Notes under the pieces: generated by a model
The model's input: only the letters and a program-made list of their open reading frames with translations
What the model was told of the DNA's origin: nothing
Database searches by the model: none
Made by a program: the position numbers and the translations under genes
Source of the DNA: Adhaeretor mobilis
GTDB lineage: Bacteria > Planctomycetota > Planctomycetia > Pirellulales > Lacipirellulaceae
Direction of reading: 5' to 3'
Assembly (NCBI RefSeq): GCF_007741515.1
Contig: NZ_CP036263.1
Location: 682,001-746,000, forward strand
Length of the DNA stretch: 64,000 bases
Shown: positions 35,157 through 44,623 of the stretch, piece by piece
Numbering within the stretch: the stretch's first letter is position 1
How the letters are laid out: each line of letters opens with the position of its first letter

Positions 35157-35256
35157 TTCGGAGAGTCTTCAGAGTTCAGTTTTCAGTTTTTCTCAAGCGA
35201 GCCCGACCGTTCCCCTGCTCAGGGAAATAGAGGTCCAGGAAGTTTCTCGCTGTAGC

Positions 35257-35775
35257 TTACGCGCCTTCCCGTTCCGAAGTTGCGTTGCGCGGATCGGGTG
35301 GGAGATTGTAGATTGTCGAGGGAAAGTGGTCCACCAAGTAGTGCACGATGCCACGCACGGCGATCACACCTTGCGGTTGATTCTTTTCGTCAATCATGGG
35401 CAAGTTGCGATAGCCACCGTCGGACATCGTCTTGATCGCATCGCCAACCGTTGTGGTGGTGTTCACGGAAACTGGCTTGGCTGTCATGACCTCGGTGACT
35501 TTGCGGTCGAGCATTTCGTCCGCCTGGCCACCCGCGGCTGCGTTCATCGAGCCAAGCGCGTCGCGTTCCGTATAGATGCCTACGATGCCCGCATCGTCGC
35601 ATACGAGTACGCTGCTCCCCTTCTGCGTGCGCAGAAGTTGCATGACCTCGCGAATCGTGGCTTCGGGAGAAACCAGCAAGGGCTCATCGGGGTAGGCCGC
35701 GGTAACGGTATCGGCACTCAGGCTAAGATGAAAGCTCACGGCTTGTAGATCGCACTGCCGGGGGGTCGAGAACAC
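35257..35775 (-). CDS. Two-CBS-domain protein, upstream of korA
   Basis: The 172-residue protein has two CBS motifs (LLVSPEATIREVMQLLRTQK; PVSVNTTTTVGDAIKTMSDG), each with the loop GIYTERDALGS or GVIAVRGIVHYL. It is most similar in layout to the zinc-ribbon CBS protein at the other end of the cluster. Together they bracket the korA-korB pair, so nucleotide regulation of that enzyme is a reasonable inference. The start is uncertain: GTG at 35775 or GTG at 35739, the second giving SFHLSLSADTVTAAYPDEPL as N-terminus. Confidence 0.8.
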   Translation of the reverse strand: MFSTPRQCDLQAVSFHLSLSADTVTAAYPDEPLLVSPEATIREVMQLLRTQKGSSVLVCDDAGIVGIYTERDALGSMNAAAGGQADEMLDRKVTEVMTAKPVSVNTTTTVGDAIKTMSDGGYRNLPMIDEKNQPQGVIAVRGIVHYLVDHFPSTIYNLPPDPRNATSEREGA

Positions 35776-35913
35776 CTCAGTAACCGGGCCATCCGGATGG
35801 CGAGGCGTGTCTCTATTCTGGACAACCTACGAATTTACCACGTAGTAGTAGCTGGTAAAACAGGAAAAACTCCCGTTTCGTGTCGAGTTTGCGCAATCAG
35901 GGTTTCCGCCTTG

Positions 35914-36792
35914 CTACGTTGAATCTCCCGCGGCGTCCTCTGCGGGAGGCTTCACGTAGAAGCGTTCGAGGTCGATGCCGCCACGCTGCTCTTCTTCCAG
36001 CAGTTGAATCCTCGCATTCATCTGCTCCACACGTCGGGCGAGCGTGGGTAGTAGACGCTCCTCAGGGTCGGCATTGGCCGGCCGCGGCACTGCCGGGTAG
36101 CCTAAGTGCCGATGCATTGCGGCAAAGAGCAGCAGCGGGTCTTTCCGCCGGTTGGCCCAGGCAATACGCCCTTCCTGGATGCCAAACAAAATAGGCACAG
36201 GGCTTCCGCTCTGCTGGAGATGCTGGTTCCGCTCCAGCGCAAATTCGCTACGAACGTAGAGCAGGTCTGCCAGATCGACCAAACCAATCTGCCGTCGCAC
36301 CGTGAAAATCCACTCCGCCCACTCGGAGGTGTAACTCGGGTCGGCGGCGATCGCATCGAGCCCTTGGTCGTAGCCCAAGCGATTACGACAGAGCACCTCC
36401 AACTGGTAAATAAACAGCCCCTGCCGAGTTGCTTCGGACGCACGATACTCAGCCTCTTTGGCGAGGACTTCCAGGGCTACGCGTAGATCGAATTGCCGCT
36501 TGTCGTTCTCCGCCTCGCTCATGACGTAGCACTGAAACGGAGTGAAATAGTGGCCCAGCCGGCGCATGCCATCAGCGAATGCCCCCGTGTGCTTCAACTC
36601 GCTCAGAAGAAAGTCGATCGCCATGGGTAGCTTCGTGGTAGCGAGCACTTCCTCGCGCACTGCCGCCAGCACTTCTTGCGCGGGCATATTCTCCTTCATC
36701 CGTTCGCCAAGTACCGCGAACAGGTGATGCTGCTCGACGTACTCTTCGCGTTGCAATGGCGAAAGTCTCTGGTTGTCCGAGTCGTTACTCAT
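35914..36792 (-). CDS. Conserved hypothetical, helical
   Basis: This 292-residue soluble protein has no recognised domain. It is helical and Glu/Arg-rich, with a middle segment HTGAFADGMRRLGHYFTPFQ and a C-terminal coiled-coil-like stretch (RVEQMNARIQLLEEEQRGGI). Similar proteins appear to be common in planctomycetes. Its ATG overlaps the stop of the upstream esterase gene as ATGA, so the two are co-translated, but a functional link is not established. Confidence 0.65.
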   Translation of the reverse strand: MSNDSDNQRLSPLQREEYVEQHHLFAVLGERMKENMPAQEVLAAVREEVLATTKLPMAIDFLLSELKHTGAFADGMRRLGHYFTPFQCYVMSEAENDKRQFDLRVALEVLAKEAEYRASEATRQGLFIYQLEVLCRNRLGYDQGLDAIAADPSYTSEWAEWIFTVRRQIGLVDLADLLYVRSEFALERNQHLQQSGSPVPILFGIQEGRIAWANRRKDPLLLFAAMHRHLGYPAVPRPANADPEERLLPTLARRVEQMNARIQLLEEEQRGGIDLERFYVKPPAEDAAGDST

Positions 36793-37697
36793 GGGGTGGC
36801 CTGTGCAGGCAACGCGCCGGGGCGCAATTCCTTTTTCAGAAAGGCTAGCGACTTGTTGAGCGATTCCCGATCAAAAACCGTTACGTTGTGGCCCAATTTG
36901 GGCGCTACGTAGATCTCTGCGGGTACGCCGACGTTCGTAAGCGAGTCGACCAGATGTTGGGCACTATCTAGCGGCACGAGCTGATCGTTCTCACCGTGAA
37001 AGAGGAACATCGGCGGATCGTCTTCACTGGCGTAAACCACGGGCGAAGCGCGGCGGTACTGCTCAGGCTGATCGCGACGGGTACCGCCAAGCCAAAAGGC
37101 AAGCCAGCTGTTGTCCAGTGGAATCAAGCGAAAGTCGGAAGGCGTGCCACCACCGGCCACGGCCTGTAGTCGGGTGCTCACGGAGTTGTCTGCCGCGGGG
37201 TCTTCAAGCCCGTCTGCAGCATCGCTGGTTCCTAGCAGCGTTACCAGTTGAGCGCCGGCTGAGTAGCCGAAGCCGCCGATACGATTCGGGTCGATCTTCC
37301 AAGTCTCGGCTTGCTCACGCATCCAACGGACAGCCGCCTTGCAATCTTCGATTTGTGCGGGGAATTTGTGCTTCGGAGCAAAGCGGTAACTAATGGCAAC
37401 GGCCGTGAAGCCCTCGCGTGCTAGTCGCTGCGCAATGCCTGTTAGCTGTGCCCGCGTACCCATGTACCAGGCTCCGCCATGGACGACGATCACCCCTGGG
37501 TGCGGCCCGGGCGTAGCCGGCATATAGACATCCGCCTTGAGGGGCCCCGACTCACGCTCCACGTACGTCTGGCCATATTTGACGGTAATCTCAGGTTTAG
37601 GAACCTTCGGTGTGGCTTCCGTTGCATCAATCGCTGCGGAAATATCCGCGACGAAGAAAAATAGCAGTGCGAAGAAGAGCGGTATGACTCGATGCAT
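36789..37697 (-). CDS. Secreted alpha/beta-hydrolase (esterase/lipase family)
   Basis: The 302-residue enzyme has a signal peptide (VIPLFFALLFFFVADISA), the oxyanion-hole motif HGGAWYMG, the nucleophile motif GGFGYSAGAQLV (Gly-x-Ser-x-Gly) and the catalytic His in KLGHNVTVF, with the acid in the FLFHGENDQLVPLD segment. This is the BD-FAE/carboxylesterase-type pattern. It is probably secreted and hydrolyses esters, perhaps of polysaccharides. The ATG at 37697 has tttaggaatcgattcc upstream. Confidence 0.87.
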   Translation of the reverse strand: MHRVIPLFFALLFFFVADISAAIDATEATPKVPKPEITVKYGQTYVERESGPLKADVYMPATPGPHPGVIVVHGGAWYMGTRAQLTGIAQRLAREGFTAVAISYRFAPKHKFPAQIEDCKAAVRWMREQAETWKIDPNRIGGFGYSAGAQLVTLLGTSDAADGLEDPAADNSVSTRLQAVAGGGTPSDFRLIPLDNSWLAFWLGGTRRDQPEQYRRASPVVYASEDDPPMFLFHGENDQLVPLDSAQHLVDSLTNVGVPAEIYVAPKLGHNVTVFDRESLNKSLAFLKKELRPGALPAQATP

Positions 37698-37905
37698 GGA
37701 ATCGATTCCTAAAGGGGGGCTTCCTGGCAGTTTTGTCGCCGCATGGCTCACGGCAACCATTACAGGTATAATCGCCTTGTGGCCAACTGGGCAATGTTAG
37801 CTTGGTGAGTGATGCCCAGTTTCCGAAATTCCGCTGCCCTCTGACAGCTAGCAAGTCGGCGGCGCTCTCGAAATCAATTGTCATTGTAGAAAGATCGACG
37901 AATCC

Positions 37906-39117
37906 GTGAGTATTGAATTTTCAACGATTGAAGTCGCCGTTGCGGCTATCCGAGATGGCCGGGTGATTATTGTGGCCGATGCGGAGGATCGCGAGAACGA
38001 GGGCGATTTCGTCTGCGCCGCCGAGAAAGTCACTCCTGAGAGCGTGAATTTTATGATCACTCACGGTCGGGGGCAGCTGTGCATGCCGATACTTCCCGAT
38101 GTGAGTAAGCGACTACTGCTGTCACCTATGGTCGAAGCCAATACGGCTCCGCTAGGCACCAATTATACCGTGCCGGTCGATCACTGCACCTCGCGTACGG
38201 GCATCACTGCGGGCGAACGAGCCAAGACAATTCAAGCACTGTGTGACCCCACGAGTGTGCCAAGCGACTTCCATCGGCCGGGACATCTCTTCCCGCTCGT
38301 TGCCAAAGAGGGCGGCGTGCTTCGTCGCGCAGGGCATACCGAAGCGGCCGTTGATTTGGCTCGCATGGCAGGACTTACTCCGGCCGGTGCGTTGTGTGAA
38401 ATTCTCGACGAGCAGGGCGACCGTGCCAGCCGCCCGCGTTTGTTGGAGCTAGCCCAAGAATTCGATCTGCCAATTATCTCGATCGAGCAACTCATCGCGT
38501 ATCGCCGCGTGCGCGAGAAGCTCGTCTATCGTCAGGCGGAAGCGCGTCTGCCCACCAAGTACGGCGATGGCACGATCATTGCCTACGGCGTGAAGTACGA
38601 GTCCCAAGAACCGGTTGCCTATGTGATCGGCGATCCGACAAGCGTAGCCGCTCCGCTGGTAAGGCTTCATAGTTCTTGCTTCACGGGCGATTTATTAGAA
38701 TCGTTGCGTTGCGACTGCGGTGACCAATTGCACATGGCGCTCGATATGATCAGTCGCGAAGGATGCGGCGTGCTGGTGTACTTGCCTCAAGAAGGTCGCG
38801 GAATCGGACTGGTCGAAAAGATTAAGGCTTACGCTCTTCAGGACGAGGGGCTCGACACGGTCGAGGCAAACGTAGCCCTAGGTTTTAAGGCAGACCCACG
38901 CGACTACGGCGTCGGTATCCAGCTCCTCAAGGACTTGGGCCTCAACAAGGTTCGACTCCTCACAAACAATCCGAAAAAGACGGACGCCTTCATCTACGGT
39001 GGATTCGATCTTCACGTGGTCGATCAAGTGCCGATCGTGCCACCGATCACCGAGCACAACGCGGCCTACATGGCAGCAAAACGCGACAAAATGGGGCACG
39101 AGTTACCAAGGGATTGA
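37906..39117 (+). CDS. ribBA: Bifunctional 3,4-dihydroxy-2-butanone-4-phosphate synthase / GTP cyclohydrolase II
   Basis: The 403-residue protein fuses two riboflavin-pathway enzymes. The N-terminal RibB domain has IIVADAEDRENEGDFVCAAE and SRTGITAGERAKTI and FHRPGHLFPL; the C-terminal RibA domain has the zinc-binding HSSCFTGDLLESLRCDCGDQ, QEGRGIGLVEKIKAYALQD and TNNPKKTDAF. The start is GTG. No RFN-type (FMN) riboswitch is recognisable in the 145 bases upstream. It is transcribed alone; a small unknown gene follows. Confidence 0.95.
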   Translation: MSIEFSTIEVAVAAIRDGRVIIVADAEDRENEGDFVCAAEKVTPESVNFMITHGRGQLCMPILPDVSKRLLLSPMVEANTAPLGTNYTVPVDHCTSRTGITAGERAKTIQALCDPTSVPSDFHRPGHLFPLVAKEGGVLRRAGHTEAAVDLARMAGLTPAGALCEILDEQGDRASRPRLLELAQEFDLPIISIEQLIAYRRVREKLVYRQAEARLPTKYGDGTIIAYGVKYESQEPVAYVIGDPTSVAAPLVRLHSSCFTGDLLESLRCDCGDQLHMALDMISREGCGVLVYLPQEGRGIGLVEKIKAYALQDEGLDTVEANVALGFKADPRDYGVGIQLLKDLGLNKVRLLTNNPKKTDAFIYGGFDLHVVDQVPIVPPITEHNAAYMAAKRDKMGHELPRD

Positions 39118-39131
39118 CGAGCGCCGCGCTC

Positions 39132-39165
39132 CGCGAGCCGGGGCGTCCCGACGTCGATTAACTCG
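39132..39165 (+). repeat. Copy of the GAGCCGGGGCG repeat (intergenic)
   Basis: gcgagccggggcgtcccgac continues into gtcgattaactcg, matching the copies at 51157-51193 (minus sense) and 52775-52820, which lie inside the helicase coding sequence. Here it lies between ribBA and the next gene. Confidence 0.65.
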
Positions 39166-39188
39166 TAGCCCTCAAACTGAGTTCACTC

Positions 39189-39638
39189 ATGCTCCGCTTT
39201 AGAGTCAATCTCTACGCTCGACCTGATTCCTTGGAAGCCGGTGAGCCGATTACCCTCCGCAACGTCAAGCTCGCCACATTGCGAGGCAGAGGTCAGCAAA
39301 CGATTTTCGACGCGTACCTCCCGGTGACCTTCGAAGCCGCCTTAGCCGAGATGCAGAAATTGCCAAGAATGGATGCCGAGCCCGATGGATACTACGTGTT
39401 CAGTGGCGGACAGCAGGGCGAACGCTGGCAGATCGACGGCCATCTCTTCGATTTCAGTGGCCGACTGCACCGGGTCGAGATGAGCGGCCATTGCCCCGCT
39501 GGAGTTTTTGCGCAACTGCTTGCCATCTTCGCACCTGAAGCTTCAGAAGAGAAGAAAAGCGAGTTAGCGTTTGAATTAATTCGCGAGGGAGTCGTCATGG
39601 ACAAGGATAATTTTCTCCGCTGGGCTAATGCGGATTAG
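39189..39638 (+). CDS. Conserved hypothetical soluble protein
   Basis: The 149-residue protein has no recognised domain. It starts [20 protein letters not shown] and includes [20 protein letters not shown], a beta-rich middle, and a helical end. Its stop codon overlaps the stop of the convergent dehydrogenase by four bases. It is probably real because it has a normal coding character and a defined ATG, but I cannot assign a role. Confidence 0.6.
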   Translation: MLRFRVNLYARPDSLEAGEPITLRNVKLATLRGRGQQTIFDAYLPVTFEAALAEMQKLPRMDAEPDGYYVFSGGQQGERWQIDGHLFDFSGRLHRVEMSGHCPAGVFAQLLAIFAPEASEEKKSELAFELIREGVVMDKDNFLRWANAD

Positions 39639-40555
39639 TCGCGATTCGACCAATCGATCCCGGATATATTCGCCAGCGCATGGATGAGCGCCTGTGTCCC
39701 ACTGCGGCCGTGTCCCGCTTCAGCAGCCCGGTTATAGAGATCGCGAGCCAGCTCGACCCCGGGCAGTTTCAGTTGCAGAGCTTCTGCCTCGGCAAGCACG
39801 ATTCCCAGGTCCTTAATGAGATGCTCGATGAAAAATCCGGGCGCGTCGTCGCCTGCAATGATGCGAGGGCCGAGGTTGGAAAACGCCCAGCTGCCGGCAG
39901 CGCCTGTGGCGACCGCCTTGAACGCTGAATCGAGATTTAAACCCGCCTTGTAGGCGTACAGCAGCGCTTCGCACACGCCGATCATGCCGGCAGCGACGAG
40001 CGTTTGGTTCACGATCTTGGTGTGTTGGCCCGCTCCGGCAGGGCCTTGCCAGACCCAATTGCTTCCCATCGCATCCCAACAGGGTTGGAGCGATTCAACC
40101 GTTGGACGATCCCCCCCGATCATGATGGAGAGCGTGCCATTCTTGGCGCCGACGTCTCCTCCCGAGACAGGTGCGTCAATCGCAATCACCTCTCGCTCCA
40201 GCGCCAACTCGGCAATTTCCACGGCCAGCGAGGGGAGGCTCGTGGTCATTTCCACCAGCACTCCGCCTGAGGCAAGACCTGCTAGGGCTCCCTTCTCGCC
40301 GAGAATGACTTCGCGAACATCGGCCGGGTGACCAACAATCGAGAAGACCACATGCGAAGCTTCCGCAACGGCACGCGGTGAGTCGGCCCACTTGGCACCG
40401 GCAGCCAGCAGGGGCTCAGCCTTACTACGAGTCCGAGAATAAAGCGTGACCGAATAGCCCGTCTCCATCAAATGGCGGCACATGCTGCCACCCATCACGC
40501 CGGTTCCTATCCATCCGAGGTGGATCTCTTCGGGGGAGAAACACTGCTTAGACAT
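39635..40555 (-). CDS. 3-hydroxyisobutyrate dehydrogenase-like NAD(P)-dependent beta-hydroxyacid dehydrogenase
   Basis: The 306-residue enzyme has the Rossmann motif [20 protein letters not shown], the substrate-binding [20 protein letters not shown] and the catalytic Lys in [20 protein letters not shown], the beta-hydroxyacid dehydrogenase pattern. Substrate could be 3-hydroxyisobutyrate, tartronate semialdehyde or a related acid; the sequence does not decide. It is a single gene on the minus strand. Confidence 0.88.
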   Translation of the reverse strand: MSKQCFSPEEIHLGWIGTGVMGGSMCRHLMETGYSVTLYSRTRSKAEPLLAAGAKWADSPRAVAEASHVVFSIVGHPADVREVILGEKGALAGLASGGVLVEMTTSLPSLAVEIAELALEREVIAIDAPVSGGDVGAKNGTLSIMIGGDRPTVESLQPCWDAMGSNWVWQGPAGAGQHTKIVNQTLVAAGMIGVCEALLYAYKAGLNLDSAFKAVATGAAGSWAFSNLGPRIIAGDDAPGFFIEHLIKDLGIVLAEAEALQLKLPGVELARDLYNRAAEAGHGRSGTQALIHALANISGIDWSNRD

Positions 40556-40699
40556 GGTATTGCTTCGGGGACTTTATTTGGTGGAACTTATCCTCGTGAA
40601 ATCTATTTTCGTAAAGTATACACACCAAGGGCCGTTCTTGCTGTAGTGATAAAAAGCAAGGTAGGAAATCCTTGAGGCTTGAGAGGAAGCTCTATTTCT

Positions 40700-41377
40700 C
40701 TAGGACTCCGGCGCTGAGCCGATAAGTGCTGCCGCAGAATTGCTCTGCTGGATCTCCGAGTTCTCAAATCGCAGGACAAGCGTAACTAGCTCAGCGACCG
40801 AACTAACTTTCAGCTTTGTAAAGATGCTCCGCCGACGATTCTCGATCGTTCGCAGACTCACTTCTAGTTCGTTAGCCATCGTTTTGTTTGGCTTGCCACT
40901 GAGAATTCTTTCGAGAACCAAACGTTCTTTGTCTGAGAGGCTGCCGAGACGTGCCGTGACATCTGCCTGCTGGAGAAGCATTTCACGATACAATCTATCG
41001 GCTCCTAACGCAGAGCGAATCGCTTGCCACATCTCGTCGTCGCTATAGGGCTTATCCATTACCGTGACAGCTCCTGCTTTCACGGCGCGCACTGTCATAG
41101 CCGTTCGAGCGAAAGCCGTTACGATGATCACGGGAATCCCAAAGCCGCGCGTGATCAGTTCCTCCTGAAGCTCAAGGCCTGTGCGACCGACCAATCGATG
41201 ATCGGAAACCACGCAGCCCGGCTGATCGTTATAGTACCCTAGGAAAGCTTCGGCAGAGTCGAAGCTCTTGGTCGGGATATTCATCGACGCCACTAGGCGC
41301 GTGATCGCCTCGATGCCCACGGGGTCATCGTCCACAACGTGGATCGTAGGGGGGGGGCTACCTACTGGATTGTTCAC
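40700..41377 (-). CDS. FixJ/NarL-type response regulator
   Basis: The 225-residue protein has a receiver domain with the acidic pair IHVVDDDPVGIEAI, the phospho-acceptor Asp in CVVSDHRLVGRTGLEL and Lys in MDKPYSDDEM, and a LuxR-type helix-turn-helix (LSDKERLVLERILSGKPNKT and ELEVSLRTIENRRRSIFTKL). It should bind DNA when phosphorylated. No sensor kinase gene is next to it, so it is an orphan in this window. A dyad gggtagtaccc lies about 230 bases upstream of the start and is a possible binding site. Confidence 0.92.
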   Translation of the reverse strand: MNNPVGSPPPTIHVVDDDPVGIEAITRLVASMNIPTKSFDSAEAFLGYYNDQPGCVVSDHRLVGRTGLELQEELITRGFGIPVIIVTAFARTAMTVRAVKAGAVTVMDKPYSDDEMWQAIRSALGADRLYREMLLQQADVTARLGSLSDKERLVLERILSGKPNKTMANELEVSLRTIENRRRSIFTKLKVSSVAELVTLVLRFENSEIQQSNSAAALIGSAPES

Positions 41378-41999
41378 TGAAGTTACTCTCCAAAATCACC
41401 GATAAGCCGTCGCCGGCTTACCTCTATCGTCCTCGAAACGAACCCAAGGAGTGGGTGCGTTGGTCCTGTCGTTTTATCTTGCTTTCGCACGTAACTACGT
41501 GCTGCCACCAAACTAGCATGGAAAATCGGTGGCAAACCACACGGAATTTACGCGGCGTAGCTTCTTACCAGCGTAAACCATCGTGCAGGAAAGTCAAAAC
41601 CCCTGGGTAGTACCCGCAGGTAATGATCATGCTAGCGACAGAATAACCACCGGATGGCCGAGTGGATTTTAACTCATCGGCATCGTATTCAGAGACCAGT
41701 TCAGACATTGTGGATCTACTGCATATTTCCATTGTCGTGCGATGGTGTCTGCAACCTAGCTAGGGCGTTGCATGCCAGAAATACTTAGTGTCCCAGATCT
41801 TGATGACTGTATCTGCAGAGTTCGACTCGGTTGGTAGGCGAAATTGATGATCTCTTGTGTGCCTGGCAGAAGGCTGGAGCTGGGCGATCCTGCCACCTAG
41901 TGCGATAATGCTACTGAGCAGCTTGATGAGTCCCAACTCCCAGAAAAATCGCTACTTTGCTCTACCGTTGATCTTGGGCACCCTAGGTAACCACACATC
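41378..41999. other. Long intergenic region upstream of the response regulator
   Basis: About 620 bases with no supportable gene. It contains the dyad cctgggtagtacccgcagg (41602-41620). A segment at 41652-41680 only superficially resembles a tRNA D-arm. The region could hold regulatory RNA or promoters, but I see no further structure. Confidence 0.4.
41602..41620. promoter_or_regulatory. Dyad-symmetric candidate operator
   Basis: gggta-g-taccc (41605-41615) is a perfect 11-base dyad, extended imperfectly to cctgggtagtacccgcagg. It is about 230 bases upstream of the regulator gene and is the only such dyad in this gap. Confidence 0.3.
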
Positions 42000-42236
42000 A
42001 TGAATTGGGTTGAAACACTCCGGATCGCCACGCACGCGCTGGTCGCTGGCGCTCGTCGACAGACCTCACTATTGGCGGAAGACCTACCGCTACTGGCAGA
42101 CTTCTCACAGATGAATCGTCGCACCCGTCGTGCGATGCGCACCGGGCGTGGTGTGCGAGCGACGTACTTGTACATCGAGCACCAGCGACGCCGGCTAGCA
42201 CGACGACGCGAGATTCGCGAGCTTGTCGGACACTAG
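42000..42236 (+). CDS. Possible small basic helical protein
   Basis: A 78-codon frame (MNWVETLRIATHALVAGARR..) encodes a very basic helical protein with FSQMNRRTRRAMRTGRGV and IEHQRRRLARRREIRELVG. Codon use resembles neighbouring genes; the ribosome site (aggtaaccacacatc) is weak. No family is recognised, though basic short proteins of this look occur in planctomycetes. It could also be a non-coding region. Confidence 0.45.
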   Translation: MNWVETLRIATHALVAGARRQTSLLAEDLPLLADFSQMNRRTRRAMRTGRGVRATYLYIEHQRRRLARRREIRELVGH

Positions 42237-42377
42237 AAGATTTTGGGGTTTGCGGCAGCGAACTTCACTGCTGCTAGCTCGCGAGTTTCTGCTCGCCCGG
42301 TTTTCAAATCTGCTTCAACACGACTACTAGAGCAACTCCGAATTGAATCAAACGCTCAGCAGCGGGGTATCAGTCAG

Positions 42378-42656
42378 CTATTGATCTTCTGGTACATCAA
42401 ACACATAGCGATCGATGCACGCCAGAACGCCAAGGGCCATGGCCGAGAAGATAAAACCAATGGCTGCTTGCGCCGCGGTGATCAGCAGTCCTTGCTGAAA
42501 GGCCATCTTCTCCGCGAAGGTCAAATCTGCCTCGCCACCAAATAGGCCGATGGCCCACCAGAGCAGATTCCAAAGAGCGCCTCCAGCAAAAATGACGCCA
42601 AGGACGAACGCAAACCAAGCCCCCAATTCAATCATTCGCTCGAAAAGCCATTCCAT
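42378..42656 (-). CDS. Small membrane protein, two helices
   Basis: The 92-residue protein has two hydrophobic segments (AWFAFVLGVIFAGGALWNLL and ITAAQAAIGFIFSAMALGVL) with short acidic ends. An ATG at 42656 has aaagggctcccaag before it. The family is unknown. Confidence 0.55.
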   Translation of the reverse strand: MEWLFERMIELGAWFAFVLGVIFAGGALWNLLWWAIGLFGGEADLTFAEKMAFQQGLLITAAQAAIGFIFSAMALGVLACIDRYVFDVPEDQ

Positions 42657-42776
42657 CTTGGGAGCCCTTTTACACTAGAAGAAGAGTCTAAATTGCTGGG
42701 AGGCATCATAATCGCATCGAGTTGTTTTTACCAGAGACTTGAACCGACTGCCCCTAGCCCCGACCGTGAAGAAAAA

Positions 42777-42860
42777 TAGCCGCGACCTAACAGGTCGCCG
42801 GGAAATTGCTCGACAGGAAACCCTCCTCATGCGTTCCGGCAGGCCGTTGGCCCGCGGCTA
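42777..42860 (+). repeat. 84-base direct repeat copy 1 (tagccgcga..cgcggcta)
   Basis: tagccgcg..gccgggaaattgctc..tcatg..ggccgttggcccgcggcta shares most of its length with 49011-49094. Both ends are inverted (tagccgcg / cgcggcta), so the unit can fold into a hairpin. It lies directly downstream of the sulfite reductase gene. Confidence 0.7.
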
Positions 42861-42865
42861 GAGGA

Positions 42866-44623
42866 TTACTGAGATGTATCACACTTCTCTAGCAGGCCCT
42901 CTTTGCCGATACGGTGGCAGAAATCGCCAAAGGACTCTTGCTCAGACTCTCGGTCGTCGCGGAAGTAGCGGAATACGCGCACCAGTTCGTCTACGACATC
43001 TTCATCGGGAACGAGGTCTTTGTAGATGAAGTTCATCCGATCGCCCTCGACTCGACCGCCCAGAAAGAGCGTGTACTTGCCAACCGTCTTTCCAACCAGC
43101 CCGATGTCCGAGTTATAAGGTCGGGCGCAGCCATTCGGGCAGCCCGTCATTCGGAACGTGAACCGCTCGTCCGCCAGCCCCAGTTGAGAGAGTTGCTCTT
43201 CTAGGTCATCTATCATGGACGGTAGTCTCCGCTCACTTTCGGTAATCGCCAAACCACACGTGGGCAATGCGGGGCAGGCCATCGACCAGCGGCGGATGGC
43301 ACTTGTTTCCTCGGTAAGTGGGACACCGTTCCGCCTGAGGATTTCTTTGAGGGTCGCCTCAGCACTCTCGGCCAGATCACAGAAGATAATGCTCTGGTGT
43401 GGAGTCAGGCGTAGCGACGGGTTGAGCGCCTTGGCTATTTCACGCAGGGCTGTTTTCAGCTTGTAAGAACCCTCGTCTTTGATGCGGCCGTTCTCGACAT
43501 TCAAGCCGTAGAAGAACTTTCCATCTCCTTGGGCATGCCAGCCCATGCCGTCGTTGTGACCATTGATGTGGATGGGCCGAGGCGGATGAAGTTCGGCACC
43601 GTAGTACTCCTCCACCTTCTCTTTAAAGCGTTCTAAACCCCAATTGCGGATCAAGTACTTCATGCGAGCAACCTTCCGATCGCTTCGATTGCCGAAGTCA
43701 CGTTGAACTTTGATGATAGCCGTGGCTACGTCAAGCACCTGTGTGGGCGAAATGAAACACATCGGCATAGCGATCGCAGGGAAGGTTTTGGCGGCGCTGG
43801 GCGTGGTGCCGAAGCTGCCGCCCACGAGCACGTTGTAACCGATGATGTGCCAATCTTCTGCGATGGCCATGAGGCCCAGATCGTTGGAGTAGATATCCGC
43901 ACTGTTATCGCCGGGCAGCCCAATGGCTGTTTTGAATTTGCGCGGTAGATACGTCGGGCCGTAGAGGGGCTCGATCACATCGTCCCCGTCTAGTCCACCA
44001 CCGACGAGAGATTTCTCACCGCTGCTTTCATCTTTTAGCCACAGCTCGTAATACGCGGGAGTGCGGGGCCGCAGGTGGCTTGCCAAACGGTCGGCCATTT
44101 CCTGCATTTGGTCGTAAACAGGGTCGCCCTTGTAGGGGGCTGGCGAGCACATGACGTTGCGTTCGACATCGCCACAAGCAGCGATCGTGGTGAGTTGTAC
44201 CTCGTTGATCTTCGCAATGACCTTTTTTAAGTCGCCCTTGGGTACACCATGCAGTTGCAAGCCTTGTCGAGTCGTAATACGCACTGTGCTGTCGCCCACC
44301 TCGTCGCACAGATCAAGTTCCGCCATGAGTTGATCGCTGTTTAGCTTGCCACCTGGAATGGCGGTACGCACCATGAAGCTGTACTTCTTGCCGTTTTTGC
44401 CGCGTTCGTCGCGATTGTCCTGCTGGTAGGTGCCGTGGTGCTTGAGCAGCTGGATGCTCGCCTTGCCGAATTTGTCGGTTCCATCGACCAATTCCTCAGG
44501 GATGGGACCCAGCAGGAAATTGCTCTCCGTCTTGAACCCCTCGACAGCGCTGGGCTTGGCTTCTTTCCCGTTGGTGTCAGCGGATTTCGACTTGGCTTGG
44601 AGCGATTTGAGTACGTCAGACAT
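42866..44623 (-). CDS. Assimilatory sulfite reductase, siroheme and [4Fe-4S] hemoprotein
   Basis: The 585-residue protein has the nitrite/sulfite reductase half-domains and the cofactor ligands: PALPTCGLA with Cys-x5-Cys (CPALPTC) and TGCPNGCARPYNSDIGLVG with Cys-x3-Cys, which bind the iron-sulfur/siroheme centre. It opens with TAIPGGKLNSDQLMAELDLC and TRQGLQLHGVPKGDLKKVIA. It reduces sulfite to sulfide for cysteine synthesis. The flavoprotein subunit cysJ is not adjacent, so it may use ferredoxin or an unlinked partner; that cannot be decided here. Its end lies just after a dispersed repeat. Confidence 0.93.
   Translation of the reverse strand: MSDVLKSLQAKSKSADTNGKEAKPSAVEGFKTESNFLLGPIPEELVDGTDKFGKASIQLLKHHGTYQQDNRDERGKNGKKYSFMVRTAIPGGKLNSDQLMAELDLCDEVGDSTVRITTRQGLQLHGVPKGDLKKVIAKINEVQLTTIAACGDVERNVMCSPAPYKGDPVYDQMQEMADRLASHLRPRTPAYYELWLKDESSGEKSLVGGGLDGDDVIEPLYGPTYLPRKFKTAIGLPGDNSADIYSNDLGLMAIAEDWHIIGYNVLVGGSFGTTPSAAKTFPAIAMPMCFISPTQVLDVATAIIKVQRDFGNRSDRKVARMKYLIRNWGLERFKEKVEEYYGAELHPPRPIHINGHNDGMGWHAQGDGKFFYGLNVENGRIKDEGSYKLKTALREIAKALNPSLRLTPHQSIIFCDLAESAEATLKEILRRNGVPLTEETSAIRRWSMACPALPTCGLAITESERRLPSMIDDLEEQLSQLGLADERFTFRMTGCPNGCARPYNSDIGLVGKTVGKYTLFLGGRVEGDRMNFIYKDLVPDEDVVDELVRVFRYFRDDRESEQESFGDFCHRIGKEGLLEKCDTSQ

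Noticed and set aside
37760..37905. Possible FMN riboswitch upstream of ribBA
   Set aside because: No RFN-type conserved blocks are visible and the leader is short.
41652..41680. Sequence ggatggccgagtggatttta resembling the D-arm region of a tRNA-Ser or -Leu gene
   Set aside because: The acceptor stem, anticodon arm and T-loop (gttcgaatc-type) do not follow; only the D-arm-like word matches.
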